Shown: positions 11,438 through 23,582 of the stretch, piece by piece
How positions within the stretch are numbered: the first letter of the stretch is position 1
Layout of the letters: each line of letters opens with the position of its first letter
Position numbers and translations under genes: made by a program
DNA from: Cerrena zonata
Taxonomy: Eukaryota; Basidiomycota; Agaricomycetes; Polyporales; Cerrenaceae
DNA: 64,000 bases
Assembly (NCBI GenBank): GCA_038087015.1
Contig: JASBNA010000033.1
Span: 1 to 64,000, forward strand
Direction of reading: 5' to 3'
The notes under the pieces: model-generated
What the model was told of the DNA's origin: nothing
The model's database searches: none
The model's input: the letters and a program-made list of their open reading frames with translations, nothing else

Positions 11438-13547
11438 ATGTCCCAATTCAATTCAGACTCCAGTGCCAACAAAGACCTTATCAAAGGTGCGTTAGACGTG
11501 GACCCTTGGTTGGAGCCATTTTCTCCGCAATTAATTAATCGTCAATTACAATTCAAAGAATGGCATGAATCATTATTGAAGAGTGAAAAATCATTGGATT
11601 CTTTTGCTTCTTCGTATGAAAAGTACGGGGTTCATGCTGACTGGAATACCAAACAGATTACAGTCACTCAGTATGTTCCTGATGTAAAAGAAGTTTCTAT
11701 TGTTGGAGATTTTAATCATTGGGACCCCAATAGTCACAAATTAGTTCAAGCTAATAATTTTGGATTATGGTCTTTAACTATAGATGCGGTTGACGGGGAG
11801 TTTGTAATCCCCCATGATTCTCGTTATAAGATCAGCATGCTTTTACCCTCTGGAGAACGTATTTACCGTCTTGATCCGTGGGTGATTAGAGCCACTCCCT
11901 CCACAGAAAATACCCTTTATGAAGGACGCTTTTGGAACCCAAATCCATCGGATGTATATAAGAGAAAGACTCCAAGACCTAAGAATAAGGACGGTATCAA
12001 AATTTATGAAGCCCATGTTGGGATTTCTACTCCAGAAGCAAAAGTTGGTAGTTACAAGAACTTCACCACCAAAATTTTGCCAATTATTCATAGATTGGGT
12101 TATAATTCCATCCAATTGATGGCTGTAATGGAACATGCTTATTACGCTTCTTTTGGGTATCAAGTAACCAATTTTTTCGCTGCTTCGTCTAGATTTGGTA
12201 GCCCGGAAGATTTGAAGGAGTTAATTGATGAAGCTCATAGGTTAGGAATTAGTGTTTTACTTGATGTTGTTCATTCTCATAGTTCTAAAAATGTTGAAGA
12301 TGGTTTAAATATGTTCAATGGTACTGATCATTACTTATTTCATGGAGGTGCTAAAGGAAACCATGACTTGTGGGATTCAAGATTATTTAATTATTCCAAT
12401 TATGAAACTTTAAGATTCTTATTATCGAACTTAAAATTCTATATTGAATTCTATGGGTTTGATGGTTTTAGATTCGATGGTGTTACAAGTATGCTTTATA
12501 AACATCATGGTTTAAGTTATGGTTTTAGTGGTGATTATAATGAATATTTCAATCCTGATTTGGTTGATAACGATGCAATTACTTATTTAATTCTAGCTCA
12601 TAAATTACTTGATGAAATTTCAATTCGTGAAGATATCACTTTAACTACAATCGCAGAAGATGTTAGTGGTATGCCCACTTTATGTTTACCTGTAAATAAG
12701 GGGGGTATTGGTTTTGACTACAGATTATCTATGGCTATTCCCGATATGTGGATCAAAATTTTAAAGCATTTAACTGATGAACAGTGGGATCTTGGTCTGA
12801 TTGTTCATACTTTAACTAATCGTAGATATGGTGAAAAATGTATTAGTTATTGTGAATCTCATGATCAAGCTTTAGTTGGTGATAAAACTATTGCCTTTTG
12901 GCTAATGGATAAAGAAATGTATACTAATATGTCAGTATTGACTGAGTTAACCCCAGTCATTGATCGTGGTATCTCTTTACATAAATTAATTCGATTACTT
13001 ACCGTTTTCCTTAGGAGGTGAAGGTTATTTAACTTTTGAAGGGAATGAATTTGGTCATCCTGAATGGTTGGATTTCCCTCGTGTTGGTAATAATGAATCT
13101 TATCATTATGCTAGAAGACAGTTTAATTTAATTGAAGATGATTTATTAAGGTATAAATTTTTATTCGAATTTGATGCAGCAATGCAACATTTAGATACAA
13201 AATATAATATATTATTATCACAACAAGCTTATGTTTCATTGAAACATGAAGGTGACAAGGTTTTAGTTTTTGAAAGAAATGGTTTATTATTTATTTTTAA
13301 TTTCAATTCTACTCAATCTTTCCCTGACTATAAAGTTGGTGTTGAAACCCCTGGGGTTTATCAAATTGTCTTAAATTCTGATGATCCTAAGTTTGGTGGT
13401 CATGGTAGGATTGAAGAAGTAACTTCTACCGGTGAGAAGTTACAATTTTTCACGAATAATGATCCTTGGAATAACCGTGCAAATTCTTTATTTGTTTATA
13501 TTCCAAGTAGAACTGCAATTGTTTTACAATTGAAAGACAGAGTTTAA
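11438..13547 (+). CDS. GLC3: Glycogen branching enzyme (one apparent frameshift)
   Basis: Introduces alpha-1,6 branches into glycogen. The order is that of GBE1/Glc3: N-terminal helical segment, CBM48 (about 75-165), GH13 barrel with YEAHVG (190-195), GFDGFRFDG with nucleophile Asp347, TIAEDVSG with acid/base Glu407, and [14 protein letters not shown], then the C-terminal all-beta domain. The frame breaks after HKLIRLLT: the first ORF stops at 13019-13021. The rest ([22 protein letters not shown]) is in another frame and has no proper start. Removing one base near 13004 joins them as [11 protein letters not shown] (family: LLTHSLGGEAY), giving 702 residues versus 704 in S. cerevisiae. A CTG codon in [13 protein letters not shown] falls at a small/polar position, as expected if read as Ser. 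Confidence 0.95.
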
Positions 13548-13921
13548 TAGCATATTTAATCTGTATAATTAATAATTTAGCTTGTATTTCATTCTACTTT
13601 TGTCGATTTTCAAAAAAACAACAATCAAAACTTTTATTATAGTATATAAAATCAATCTCTTTTATAAGTTATGGAGAACCAATAAAAGATCAAGTATCAA
13701 TTGATAAGATCAATTGTTATAAATAAGCCAATAGCTTTAAATTTTCTTGACATTTCGTAAGACATTATCATCATGAAAGAATTAGGTAAGGGAGAATAAA
13801 GTAACGGAGAATTAAGAAAGGAAGAATTAAGTAAGGAAGAATTAAGTAAGGAAGAATTAAGTATAGAAGAATAAAGTAAAGAATAATTAAGTACGGGATA
13901 AATAAGTGAAAGTTCAACAAT
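13548..13921. repeat. Intergenic region with a 15-bp tandem repeat (13778-13905)
   Basis: Between the convergent GLC3 and RIC8-like genes. Units of about 15 bp (GGAAGAATTAAGTAA and variants) repeat about eight times and end close to the stop codon of the RIC8-like gene. ORFs crossing the array are artefacts of the repeat. Confidence 0.7.
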
Positions 13922-15470
13922 TTAATCATCGTTATCGTCATTAGGCAAATTTTCGAATCTACCCAGTTGCTGCCATTCTCTAATTGGATTTTTAAAATTC
14001 TGAAAAACCCCAATTTTTTCCATTCTATCAAATATATTGAACAATTTTTCAGCTTCAATTTCTTTTTCAGTTTCTGTTAAATCATCATTTGGTTGAATTG
14101 ATTGATTTGACGTGAAGGAATTATTTCTAGAAAATCTTGGTTGATTAAAGATTGAGCTAATTGCATTTTCACCTTTTGAGATATTTGAATCAGCATCATT
14201 TGACGAATCCAAATAATCAGAACTTGGATATAAATATTTTTCTAAATCTATTTGAGAAGGCAAAGATATTTCATTATTACGGATAAACGGTTCTGAATTG
14301 AGGTATCCCATCAAGTTTAAGAAATCAATTAATTGAATTTCCTTATCATCATTGAAAGATAGATTATAAAAAAGCTGAAGAATGATATTTTTCGAATAGG
14401 ATAATTGGGTGATATCTAAATCGGTATTTTTTGAATTGAAAAACGAGTCTGAGGTCGAAATCGAAGATTTATTTGATAAATTGATCAAGTTAATCAATTT
14501 ATTGTAGATATACGATGAATTTTCATTTGGGAAAAAGCCATTTTTCAAAATCAAATGAAGATTTAATAAATAGCTCGAATTATTGGAAAATTGATTAGTT
14601 ACTTGTTGATGAATGAAATTAATAACAACCAATAAATTATTCAAATCACTTAATTCAAATTCTGAAGCATGATCAATTTCATGGAGATAATTTTGTAATT
14701 GAAATTTCAACAAGGTTAATAAATTATTGAAGAACTTATTATAATGATCGAACATTTATATCTAAGGAGTAAATAGTTGGTATAGAACTATCAACAGTGA
14801 ATAGACCCAACAAGAAATTTAATAAATTTTTTATTAATAAACGACCAGTATGCGTAAGAGTGATTGGATTTGGTTTATAATCAAACATTTCATTGATAGT
14901 TAAGATAACATTAAGGGATAAATGTTCATTTTTAATTAATTCACCCCCGTATTTATATTTGTGATTCAAAGTATATAAACTTTTCAAAATTTCGATAAAA
15001 GTCATTTTATAGTGTTCGTGACTTTTAAAATTAGTGAATAACCCATCACAAAACTTAAACCCCCGTATCAATAAGAGTATATATTATGAACCAAATCATC
15101 ATTAACGTTATTCAAACCATCGTATAAGATTAAAAAAATCAATCTGTAAATTGGAATAAGAGAAGTGAAATCATAATCTTTTTCAGGGTCTTGCCCCAAG
15201 AGCAATTCGTGATTGAATCAAACCGTCTAGATACTGTAAAATATCATTCGAGTAAGTTTTAGTAAAATAAAGAGTATGCAATTCCCGATTAACCAACAAA
15301 ATATTCGATATAGTAGCCAATAAATCAATAGTCTCAAAATATACTATTGGCTCTGATCGATTATAAAGTAAATGAATGATTTTATCAAACTCTTTGTAAG
15401 TAATCTTCTTACAGAATTCTGGATTCCGACCATCTATTCTTAGTTGTTTGATTATACTGGACTGGTTCAT
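13922..15470 (-). CDS. RIC8: RIC8/synembryn-like G-alpha exchange factor (three apparent frameshifts)
   Basis: Ric8 proteins are cytosolic chaperones and exchange factors for G-alpha subunits, built of armadillo-like helices. S. cerevisiae lacks one, but many other fungi have it. The C-terminal signature EAEKLFNIFDRMEKIGVFQ...NPIREWQQLGRFENL closely matches the family's EAEKLF...NP...GRFEEL block, and the rest is Leu/Asn-rich helices. Three lesions split it: an extra C in C4 at 15194-15197, a missing A (plus strand) near 15070, and an extra T in the TTT at 14755-14757. Corrected junctions read IALGQDPEKDYDF, IYSYLIRGFKF and SLDIMFDHYNKF, and the result is 515 residues. Three separate one-base fixes giving one coherent protein argue for sequence errors rather than a pseudogene. 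The call rests mainly on the C-terminal signature. Confidence 0.7.
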
Positions 15471-16199
15471 CTCTGTCTTGATAAAAAAAAAGATGTAATA
15501 ATGTATTCAAATACTAGGGGTTCACCTCCCTAAAAGTACAATTATGTAGGTGTCTTTACAGCAAACAATAGACTCAACTCCGGGGAAAAGCAAAACAACA
15601 ATAGCTCGTGAACTTAGGGTTAAATCTAACTCAAGGAGTAACAGAGTATTTAATACCAATGGAGAAAAATTAACCTGAAAATTTACCTGAAAATTTAACT
15701 GAAAACTCGTTGCTCTGTTTTTTTTTTTTGTTAACAGCACTTGACCAGAATCGACCTTATATGAGTAAATGCAACTAAGATGCAGCCTGTAGATCTGATA
15801 ATATTACTAAGCTTGAGACAAGAGGCGGCGTTCGACTTGAGCTGAAGGATGACTTGACTCGCCCGGGTGTACGGGTACATATATGAGATTATACCTGATG
15901 CTTTAGGTATGCTTTAGGTATGATAGGCTCCTATACGTATGGGTATTTCTAGAGGCGTTGGTGTTAACGGAAGGATATCCCTTTAGGGTGTCCTTGTTCA
16001 CTAGGGAAGGTACGGGGGTAGTAGCATGATGTTTACAAAAGCTTTTACGATAAAACTACATATTTAGACGGCAAAAAAGACCAAAGATACATGGAGAGGA
16101 TATAAGGGATACATATACGTGATGACGTGTTGGCTGTGTAACAAACTTTTTTAGAATATAAACTATATAAATAGATACAAATGTATATAAATCTAGTAA
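15471..16199. other. Intergenic region upstream of the RIC8-like gene
   Basis: About 730 bp. It holds a TGTACGGG motif at 15868-15875, a short duplicated TGCTTTAGGTA (about 15900-15920) and several CGG/TACGGG triplets around 16010. Possible promoter elements for the RIC8-like gene. No convincing coding sequence or RNA. Confidence 0.4.
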
Positions 16200-18316
16200 T
16201 TATTGATGAACTTCGAATCGAAGATGAATCAGTCGTATAACTCTTTCAACTAAATTCTGCCAACCTTTATGAGTTTCCGGATCTTTACCTACGTATTTAG
16301 CCAATTGTCTTAAAGTATGAACGTTTACGGACCAAACGTTAATATTTGAATCATAAGTCATTAAGATACCAATAATATCTTTTGCAATTTTTTGACGATA
16401 ATCAGGAGGGTAATTTGCAATTTGATTTTTAACTAAATCATCATTTTGATTTGGTTTCAGAATTAAGGCTTCATATAAAGCAATTTTAGATAACTTATAA
16501 TTTAATACTAAAACGGCCGTCATTTCATCTTTGAAAAAAATGATTGGGAAAACTCTAGTATTTGAACTTGGTTTATATATTGTTGGTTTTAAATTTAATG
16601 GCATATAACTTTCAAATTCATCCAATTTTGACTTTAATTTTAACCATTCTTTAAATGGAGTATTGTTTTCAAAATCTTGTTTTGTTATAACTTCCACTTG
16701 ATTATTAAATTCATTAATTGAACTATAATTAAGTAATGATTTATATAACCACCAAATCGTATCTTCTTTATTTAATGTTAAATCAGATATATATTTATCA
16801 TAATTTAATTTTGCCATTTCTTCTTCACTTAATCCTTCCTTTTCTTTTGTTTCTTCTTCTTCTAATTGATATTTTTCAATTTCAACATGACTAGGTCTAT
16901 TATATTTTTCAAAATATTCGGGATCCAATGGTTTCCAAAATTTATCACTTGAATACATACTCGGTAAATCATATTTTAATGATAAAATCAAATCACTGAA
17001 AAACATTGCCCAAAAACATGTTTGATGAAATGGGGAATTTTTCAATATACTTTCATTTTTATTCTTGGATAATATTGTTGATAATATACTTGAGGCTCCT
17101 TTAATATAAGTACTATCAACGGCAACAAAAAATAATTCATAAACACATAATATAATTGTACTTAATAAACATCTTGAAAAAATCCCTTTATCATTATCTT
17201 CAATTCCTGGTATGCTTAAATAATATCTTATTGATCTAATACTTTGATGATAATATTTAACTGGTATTGATGGATCAATTTTATCCGGAGCAGATCTTTG
17301 GAAAATTAATGAACTTAAACAAAAAATTGAATCTAATATCATTCCCGTTTCGTCATAAAGACTTAATTCTGGTATAATTCTTTTGAAAATTTCATCTGGT
17401 AAAAAAATATCAATCGATTTTGATAATCTATGGATGAATAAGTCTAATAATTTACTTTCTAAATCATTTTTAACTTTTAATTGATAATCAATTCCAATTT
17501 CTAAATTTCCATTTCTAATTGGTTTTTCAATGTTCATTACTTTTTGAAATGTTGAAATAATTCATCCAATGATTTTTCACAATATTCAATTTTTTTATTT
17601 TTTTGAATTGATGATCTTCTAATATCAGAACTTACTTTCAGAAGTAATTGTTCATTTTTATTTAATTTATTAATTCTTGGTCGAGAATTTTTTTTAGTTT
17701 GAGTAGGTTTAAAATGATTTATTGAATTTTTATCTAAAATCAATCGATTATCAAATTGTTCAAATTGGGGTTTAAAACCTTTATGCATCGTCGAAGGTAA
17801 CACCATTGAGGCCACAGGAGGTGCCACAGGTGTTGCCAACATAGGTTGAGCCCATTGAATAAGGAACTTGATGATGGTGAGGAGGAAAATGGTGATGTTG
17901 ATGCTGATGCGGAGGAGGAGGAGGCGGCGGCGGAGGAGGATAATGAGGGAAAGATTGTTGAGAAGATGACCCTTCTTGAGGAGATTTCACTTCTGATTTC
18001 AGATTGTTTATAATAGGTTGATTATAAATTTGATAAGGTGGATTTTGATAAGGTTGATTATTTGGATAATTGGGGTATCCGATATTTGGTAAGTGAGGAG
18101 GAGGATGATTGATTTCTGAAGATTGGAATTGTTGGCTATGGAAAGGTTGAGGTAAATGTTGATCGATAGGTATTGGAATATGAGGCGGATATAATATAGG
18201 AGGTTGTAACGGTTGTTCTTTTGAGAAGTTCTCAGAATTATAATCAAAAGGTCTTTGGAACGGTTGGAATGGGAAGTTTTGTATAGGGTTGTTCATAATT
18301 CATAGGCTGTTGATGT

Positions 18317-18348
<32 letters not shown>

Positions 18349-18495
18349 TTGCTGTTGATTTTGATGTTGATTTTGCTGCTGGTGTGGTTGACCACCGGTC
18401 ATCCCGTGACTTGATGGAACTTGATTATCGGGTTGGAATTGTTGGTTAGGTTGTTGATATTGTTGATAATTATACATATTATAAGGGGAACTCAT
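16200..18495 (-). CDS. Gln/Pro-rich fungal transcription-regulator-like protein (three apparent frameshifts)
   Basis: From the ATG at 18495 the protein begins with a Gln/Asn/Tyr-rich domain including a long polyglutamine run, then a Pro/His-rich region, then a basic Lys/Asn/Arg segment, then about 440 helical residues. The last part resembles the middle homology (Fungal_trans_2-like) region of Zn2Cys6 activators, with blocks such as SLSSLIFQRSAPDKI and a C-terminal NVHTLRQLAKYVGKDPE. No Cys6 cluster or other DNA-binding motif was found in any frame. Three one-base lesions split it: an extra G (plus strand) at 18286-18288, an extra C at 17851-17853 and a missing T in the T5 at 17541-17545. Corrected junctions read NYEQPIQNFPF, PYSMAQPMLATP and HFKKVMNIEKP, for 764 residues. 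An upstream in-frame ATG at 18525 is possible but less likely. Function unknown. Confidence 0.7.
18300..18400 (-). repeat. CAG/CAA repeat encoding polyglutamine
   Basis: A run of mixed CAG/CAA codons (minus strand) in the N-terminal region of the regulator-like protein encodes a polyglutamine stretch interrupted by His. Such tracts vary in length between strains. Confidence 0.8.
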
Positions 18496-19448
18496 GGTAC
18501 AACATAGAGTTAGTAACGAATGCAAAGAAGGAGTTTACCCAACCAAAAGGGAATTAATACTTAGATAGAATTGAAAAACGGAAAAAGCAAACTAGTGAAT
18601 GATACCAATCAATTGATACAAACAAACTGGAAAGGCAAACTAAGATAATGATACAAGCAGGTAATCTTCAGAAACCTGGATACACCTTAGTATATCAAAT
18701 AAATAGACAAAATAACAAACTAAATCAATAAATCAGTACAAATTAAATCAAAAGACAATGAAGAAACCCGTTAAACAGGTTTACACGGTCAAAACAACAA
18801 ATCAAATCAACGAATACCAAATTCAATCAATCAATCAATAATGAAATTATGAAATAAATCAAAATTAAAATGAAAAATCAAAATGAAAAATCAAAATGAA
18901 AAATCAAAATGAAAAATCAAAATCAACAATCAAAATCAAAATCAAAATCAAAACCAAAATCAAGATCAAATAACAAATAACAAATCAAATAAAACAAACA
19001 AGAAATAAAACAAACAAAATCACCTTCAAGCTACCAACAACTCAAAGAAAGAATACCACGTCTTTAGTACTTGAATATGAAGTCGATGTAAGCTAAAATA
19101 AAACGAAAAAAAAAACATCTTAGGGCAAATAAAATGAAAGAACACTAAAAATCCACTAAAAAAAGGCACCAACAGAACAAAAAAACAACAAAAAAAATCT
19201 CGTTCATTCTTGCACTATTTTCAATTCAAATTGTACTGACAAACAAAAATAGCACGATTGTTTGGTGTGAACTACACCTTTGGGATACGGCAAAGTGAAG
19301 TTGTTAGCATTTGGTAATTGGTGAGATCTCCTCGTGTTTTGCAGGCGAGTTTCTGTCTTGGTTCTGTTGGTTTTGACGTTTTTGACGTTCTTTGACGTTT
19401 TTTGACTTGTCTGTCTTTTTTTCTTTTTCATCTTTAGTTATTCCGGGG
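18496..19448. repeat. Divergent promoter region with AT-rich tandem repeats
   Basis: About 950 bp between the divergent regulator-like gene and YKU80. From about 18865 to 18921 a 13-bp unit (AAAATGAAAAATC) repeats about four times. It grades into 6-bp CAAAAT units up to about 18965. The plus strand over 18,700-19,200 is strongly A-rich. Just before YKU80 there is a short direct repeat of TTTGACGTT (about 19371-19402). No ORF is convincing. Confidence 0.6.
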
Positions 19449-21423
19449 ATGTCTGAGAAGGAGCTCACGGTGTTTGTCATTGACTTATCGCCTTCTATGG
19501 CTGCTGAGGTTAATGGGGGTACCGCGTTGGATCTAGGGTTGTATTATGTGTACGATGTTTTCATTGAAAAACTCATTAAGGGACGGAAAACTGATTGTAT
19601 AGGGTTGGTAACTTTCCATTCACCTATAACCGAGAATCCTTTTAGTGATGGTAAGAAATATAAGAATATTGAATTAATTGCCGATAAACTGGTTCCGAGT
19701 TATCAATTATTGGGGAAATTAAAGTCTAAATTGGTCGTGAATTCTGAGCCAATAGCACAAGACGAAAGCGATTTATTTCTGGCAATGTTGGTTGGCTTGA
19801 GTTTGTTTAATGATACTAAACATTTGAAATATGTACGGAATTTGGTGGTTGTTTCGGATTTTGTAACTTCCCTGAATTCCTTCAAAGAAGAAGTTATTGA
19901 ACCAGTGGCTTCCTCGTTTAAACAATTAAATGTAAATTTGGTAGTTAATGGTATTGGTGAAAGTGATTTATGGAACCGGCTCATTAATGAAATTGGGCCC
20001 AATGCCTATTTCATTAATGCAGTGGATTCTATTGACCTTATTAATAATGCTCCTCCTTTCAAATTGGTTAGACCAATTCCTCTGTTTAAAGGTAATTTAA
20101 ATCTTGGTGGGGAGATTAATTTCGATATTCATTTATATCCAATGGTGAAATCGGATTCTTATCCTACTGCTTCTCAATTCTACATAAATGATAACTCAAT
20201 TGACAAAATAAAGAGAGAAACTGACTACTATATATTAAAGAAAAATAAACCCTCTGATGATGATCCAATCGATAATCAACCCTCCCTTGATGATGACGAC
20301 GATGTATCTTTAGAAAAGAAATACTTGGATAAATCAGAAATGGTTAATGGGTTCAAATATTCTAATTTTGATATGGTGGCTACCTAGTAAACAGTTAATT
20401 GATCAAGCTACCTTGACCGATGATCCGGCTATTGATATTCTTGGGTTTTTAAAAAAAAGTGATTTACCTCTTGCTTATTACACTGATGAGTCTTTTTATG
20501 TATTACCTTCCAAAACTGGTGACCCTCAAGATATTGTTGGTTTATCCAGTTTTATTAAATCCTTGTTAGATCTTGATACTGTTGCTATTGCAAGGTATGT
20601 GAAATCTAATAGAAAAGATTTTGCCTTAGTGGCCTTATTGCCATTTAAAATTAAACATAATAATGATTTCATTTTTACTTTTTCTTTAATAAGATTGCCT
20701 TTTAAAGAAGATGAAAAATTAGGAAGGTTTCCTTGGTTAATAAATAACAATAATGATAACGACAAAGTTGATGATGACAACGACGATAATGATGATGACA
20801 ACGACGATAATGATGATGACGACGACAATGAAGACGATAACGACCACGATGACCAGCGGTTTGATCAAAAGTTTAATTACCCTACTAAAAAAACTAATAA
20901 ACTAATGGAAGATTTTATCAATTCGAAAAGTTTGGATGATGACGAATTCTCAGACCCTTCAATCATTGATAACTTCAAGGTTACTTTAACCAATTCTACA
21001 ATCCCAAAATTACCAAATCCCTTTTTCAAAATCAAATCGGATAATACCAATTCAAGATTACTATCTCCATCTCCTGCTTTACATAAATTTCATTCCTACT
21101 ATAAAAAAACTATAAAAGAATCTTTGAACTCTGATGATTTAAATGATTTCTTATTGGATCCAGAGTTCATCAAAAAAAATTTGGTTGATAAGAATGCTGA
21201 TCCGGAATCAAATAATTTGTTTCAATTGTCAAATATTTTAAACTTAAATTCTTCGAATTCTCTGGATTGGCTTTCAAATAAAAATTCATCTCCAGAAGTG
21301 GAAAAACTACTTAATAGATTAAAAATTAAATATATTGATAAGGAACCTAAACAAAAGATGAGAAAAACCGATGATGATAAATCTGATTTAGATTTCGATG
21401 AAGTTCCTGATTTCGATCTTTAG
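19449..21423 (+). CDS. YKU80: Ku80, DNA end-binding subunit (one apparent frameshift)
   Basis: Forms the Ku ring with Ku70 for non-homologous end joining and telomere protection. The ATG at 19449 gives MSEKELTVFVIDLSPSM, the start of the Ku vWA-like domain (D-x-S-x-S). The central Ku core follows, then a C-terminal helical region. An upstream in-frame ATG (19392) adds only an artefactual hydrophobic leader. The frame breaks after GFKYSNFDMV: removing one G at 20378-20379 joins it to LPSKQLIDQATLTDD, a normal Ku80 core sequence, giving 657 residues (S. cerevisiae 629). An Asp/Asn-rich tract at about 20750-20860, probably a variable acidic loop, is an insertion relative to the usual family. Ends 19 bp from the convergent MTG1. 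Confidence 0.88.
20750..20860 (+). repeat. GAT/GAC/AAC-rich tract encoding an acidic run in Ku80
   Basis: Repeated GATGATGACAACGAC-like units encode nearly pure Asp/Asn. The reverse strand gives a spurious serine-rich ORF. Confidence 0.75.
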
Positions 21424-21442
21424 TTCTATATACAATATGTAC

Positions 21443-22537
21443 TTATAATTTGAAAAGTTGATTTCTAAGATCATATTCTCGATCTTTTGCAGTTCGTTTT
21501 CTATTACTATCATTATCATCACCCAATCTATCATTAAGTCTAGTACCAACACTAGTATTATTGACTCTTTCCCGTTCTTCTTTAAACATCTTCTTTAATT
21601 CTTCTCCATTCAAATCAAGAATTGCTCCTAAATCGAATAATCCTTTATACTTTTTACTTTTCCCTTGCTTCCAAAGATTAGTCCAATGAGTAGCAACACC
21701 CAACTCATCATATCTATCATTCTTTAAAGTATTTCTGGTTTTAGCAATGTTATATAATAACTCATGAATATCATTTGTAGGATGTGACATGTACTCTGAA
21801 TATTTTGATCCACTAGGATCTTGAAGATTCAACAAGTATAATAAATAATCTGCTTGAATTACCGGATCAACAAAAGATGTATGAACACAACCAACTAAAC
21901 TTAATGCCAACATCGTTTCACTATCTTTAACAGTTGGTAAGAAGACTCCGGGAGTATCGTAAACAAGTATATCTGGATTTTCACTCAATCTAATGATTTC
22001 ACTTGTGTTTCTTGTAACCCCGGGTTGACCACCGGTCTTTGCAACCTTCTTCTTTTTACTAGATATAGTATTTTGTTTAGAACTATACCCTACATCTCTC
22101 AAAGTATTCACCAATGTTGATTTACCCACATTAGGCATTCCTATAATCATTAATCTTAGTCCTAAAGGTGGAGGTAAAGGCAAATTTTCATATCTTTTTT
22201 TGACTAAATCAATAACTCTTTGAGCATCATTAGCACTACGGGAATCAACAAACATGTATTGTTGATTTTGAGATTCATGCCATTTCTTTAGCATTGAATT
22301 CTTTATTATCGAAAGATCTTTTTTACTATATAGAACAACTCTTTCCTTTCTGGCTAATACTTTGTCAAATAAAACATTTGTGGTGGATAATGGAGCTCTT
22401 GAATCCCTCACTTCAATAACCAAATCGATTTGCGGAGCCAAATGCCCTAGTCTCGTTAATGCTTTTTGGTGATGGCCTTTGAAATTAGATAACGTGAGTA
22501 AATATTCTGGGAATATTCTTCTCGGTATGAACGACAT
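21443..22537 (-). CDS. MTG1: Mitochondrial ribosome-assembly GTPase Mtg1
   Basis: A circularly permuted GTPase of the RbgA/YlqF family that acts in assembly of the mitochondrial large ribosomal subunit. In a 364-residue protein the G motifs occur in permuted order: the G4-like SKKDL at 71-75 comes before the P-loop GMPNVGKST at 133-141 and DTPGVF at 194-199. The early IEVRDSRAPLS block is typical of the family. A Lys-rich insert between G1 and G3 is a local peculiarity. The ATG at 22537 gives a basic N-terminus that could act as a mitochondrial presequence. The frame is intact. Divergent from KTI12 across about 140 bp. Confidence 0.95.
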   Translation of the reverse strand: MSFIPRRIFPEYLLTLSNFKGHHQKALTRLGHLAPQIDLVIEVRDSRAPLSTTNVLFDKVLARKERVVLYSKKDLSIIKNSMLKKWHESQNQQYMFVDSRSANDAQRVIDLVKKRYENLPLPPPLGLRLMIIGMPNVGKSTLVNTLRDVGYSSKQNTISSKKKKVAKTGGQPGVTRNTSEIIRLSENPDILVYDTPGVFLPTVKDSETMLALSLVGCVHTSFVDPVIQADYLLYLLNLQDPSGSKYSEYMSHPTNDIHELLYNIAKTRNTLKNDRYDELGVATHWTNLWKQGKSKKYKGLFDLGAILDLNGEELKKMFKEERERVNNTSVGTRLNDRLGDDNDSNRKRTAKDREYDLRNQLFKL

Positions 22538-22678
22538 CTTCTGGTTATCTAGTCGAGTTGTAAAGCATCAAAATCTTGAAAAATTTTGAAAAAGCGAGTA
22601 GGAAAAAAAATGAAGAACTCATCAAGTTGATCTTTTTCTGATTTTTATTTTAACTGCAATTAGACAAGTGCTTGAAGA

Positions 22679-23549
22679 ATGCCACTTATTACATTTTCCG
22701 GTCTTCCAAGTTCTGGGAAGACTACTTGGGCAAAGAAATTGGAGAAACTTTTACAGGAGAAGATTGAAGAAGCTAAAGAAACAAAGGCTCCAGGCTATAA
22801 TTATTCAATAGTATATCATTCTGATGAAACATTAGGTATTCCCCACGATACTTATAAAGATTCAAATCTTGAGAAACATGCCAGAGGAAGTCAGATGTCT
22901 GCGATTAAAAGGGACTTGTCTCGTTCGAAGTTCGTTATTTTAGATTCATTATCGTATATTAAAGGTTTTAGATATCAATTATTTTGTGAAGCCAAGGGAG
23001 TTGTGACACCCCATTGTGTTGTTCATGTAATGAATCCAGTTGAAAAATGTATCGAATGGAATAAAACCACCAATGCATGGGATGAAGAACTTATAAATCA
23101 ATTGGCCATGAGATACGAAGAACCAAATAATGATACTAGATGGGATTCACCATTATTCACTGTTGTTTCTGACTACGAACAAGAATCATTACCCATAAAT
23201 GAGATTTGGAATGCTCTTGTATTGAAAAGAGCCCCTCCACCCAACGCAGCAACGTTAGGTCAAACCTACATCCGGTAATAATTACCTTCAAGAACTCGAT
23301 AAACAAACACAATCGGTTGTTAGTAAAATAGTACAACATCAACAACTCACTTCAATAGGTGGAGAAGTTTTAATTGATAAAGATCAGAAATTGCTTGTTG
23401 AAATGCCTCTGACTTCAGTTAGTATTGCTCAATTGCAAAGGATAAGAAGAACCTTTATAAGTTTAAATAGAATGAGAAGTGTGGATGTTGATAGAATTTT
23501 ACCTATATTTGTGGAATATCTTAATAGAAGTTTAAATAATGATGAATGA
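22679..23549 (+). CDS. KTI12: Kti12, Elongator-associated P-loop protein (one apparent frameshift)
   Basis: Kti12 binds tRNA and Elongator and is needed for wobble-uridine modification. The N-terminal P-loop GLPSSGKTT (8-16) and the block HSDETLGIP...Y are diagnostic. As written the frame ends at 23278 after about 199 residues, but the missing C-terminal domain is present in another frame (GNNYLQELDKQTQSVV ... MPLTSVSIAQLQRIRR) and ends at TGA 23547-23549. Removing one G of the GG at 23258-23259 gives NAATLVKPTSGNNYLQELD, as in yeast Kti12, and a full-length 289-residue protein. Ends 33 bp from the convergent UTP11. Confidence 0.93.
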
Positions 23550-23582
23550 TTTTATTAATATACATAGATGCTTTTTATAGAC

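Noticed and set aside
13771..14058. Minus-strand Leu/Ile/Tyr-rich ORF beside the RIC8-like gene
   Set aside because: Translation of the 15-bp array plus an out-of-frame shadow of the gene end.
17786..17870. Cys-containing stretch (GNTCGTSCGLNG) as part of a zinc cluster in the regulator-like gene
   Set aside because: It exists only in the uncorrected frame; after the one-base correction the region reads PMLATPVAPPVAS.
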